Positions 63,646 to 64,000 of a stretch of DNA of 64,000 bases are shown piece by piece. The stretch is from Victivallis lenta (lineage in GTDB: Bacteria; Verrucomicrobiota; Lentisphaeria; Victivallales; Victivallaceae). Made by a program: the position numbers and the translations under genes. Each line of letters begins with the position of its first letter. Position 1 is the first letter of the stretch. The stretch lies in NCBI RefSeq assembly GCF_009695545.1, contig NZ_VUNS01000005.1, positions 1 to 64,000 of the forward strand, given 5' to 3'. The notes beneath the pieces were generated by a model that saw only the letters and a program-made list of their open reading frames with translations, did not search any database and was not told the DNA's origin.

Positions 63646-64000
63646 TCACAATCCCTCCAATTTTTCTTCGGAACGCGCAATCCTGCTTTTCAGGAAAAAT
63701 ACAACCGTAACAAATAACTTGTTTTTTTGCACCATGTTTCGCCTGTGGCCACCCGCGTGGAGAAACATTTTCAAGAGTGCGGCAGGCTACTATAGCCTCC
63801 ACTTTTCCGATGTGCAAGCCTGGTGAAAAATATTCTGGCTGCATCCATGGAAAACGACCCTTTTGAAATTGCTCAGCCGGGTCTCCTCTGCGAAAATCAA
63901 CAATGCTCTTATTTAGGATGAAAACCAACGATAAATCTCTTTCTTTCAATAGGTTTCCTGTTGAAATAATGCAAAATACAATGATCATTCCGCCGATCTT
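63646..64000. other. 355-bp gap at the right edge
   Basis: No gene supported on either strand. The open minus-strand frame here has an odd, Cys- and Arg-rich product without a ribosome site and looks like chance. The edge of the window cuts the region, so a promoter for the Sel1-like gene may lie here but was not placed. Confidence 0.35.

Noticed and set aside
63548-63988. A 146-codon minus-strand frame at the right edge
   Set aside because: Overlaps the signal-peptide end of the Sel1-like gene, with no ribosome site and unlikely composition.

Overview
The window looks like a chromosomal segment of a Lentisphaerota bacterium, probably Victivallis-like. The evidence is high GC with strong G/C bias at third codon positions, many exported glycoside hydrolases (GHs) each paired with a small prepilin-like protein of the H-X9-DG type, and a sodium-based energy metabolism (OadABG). 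The taxon is an inference from gene content; there is no rRNA or tRNA in the window to confirm it.

Region 1 (about 0.3-36.5 kb) is a polysaccharide-utilisation zone. Seven cassettes combine (i) a prepilin-like protein starting with the conserved helix [11 protein letters not shown], (ii) an exported carbohydrate-active enzyme and, in five cases, (iii) a dedicated transcription factor of the GntR/LacI hybrid, LacI or AraC type. The enzymes are a beta-helix protein, several clan GH-A barrels (two with CBM9-like tails), a GH42-like enzyme, a DUF6259-like enzyme with a sodium/solute symporter, and an SGNH esterase-GH5 fusion. One LacI gene is frameshifted by a 16-bp tandem duplication. A leuCD pair with a divergent XRE-cupin regulator interrupts this zone at 18.9-21.5 kb.

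Region 2 (36.7-39.7 kb) holds an exported SUMF1/FGE-like protein without one of the two catalytic cysteines, a DMT exporter and a small exported protein. Region 3 (39.9-48.2 kb) is one tight operon: OadA-, OadB- and OadG-like subunits of a sodium-pumping decarboxylase, a fused SecDF, and a lipoprotein-Ig-Na/Pi cotransporter-PhoU fusion. All five products can be read as makers or users of a membrane ion gradient.

Region 4 (48.4-56.3 kb) carries a sialate O-acetylesterase-like enzyme, a hexapeptide acetyltransferase, a MATE transporter behind a lone glycogen-binding (CBM48-like) protein, and a hybrid cluster protein (hcp) with an upstream Rrf2 regulator. Between hcp and the Rrf2 gene lies an array of eight GC-rich 36/43-bp repeats. 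Region 5 (56.9-63.6 kb) holds three large uncharacterised proteins: a membrane-anchored 750-residue protein, a zinc-ribbon membrane protein and a secreted Sel1-repeat-like protein. Small uncertain ORFs and lower-GC spacers lie between them.

Many promoters and operator-like palindromes can be read directly. The clearest is a consensus TTGACA-N17-TATAAT promoter with two AACAACATGTTGTT operators in front of the esterase-GH5 gene. No rRNA, tRNA, CRISPR array or insertion sequence was seen.
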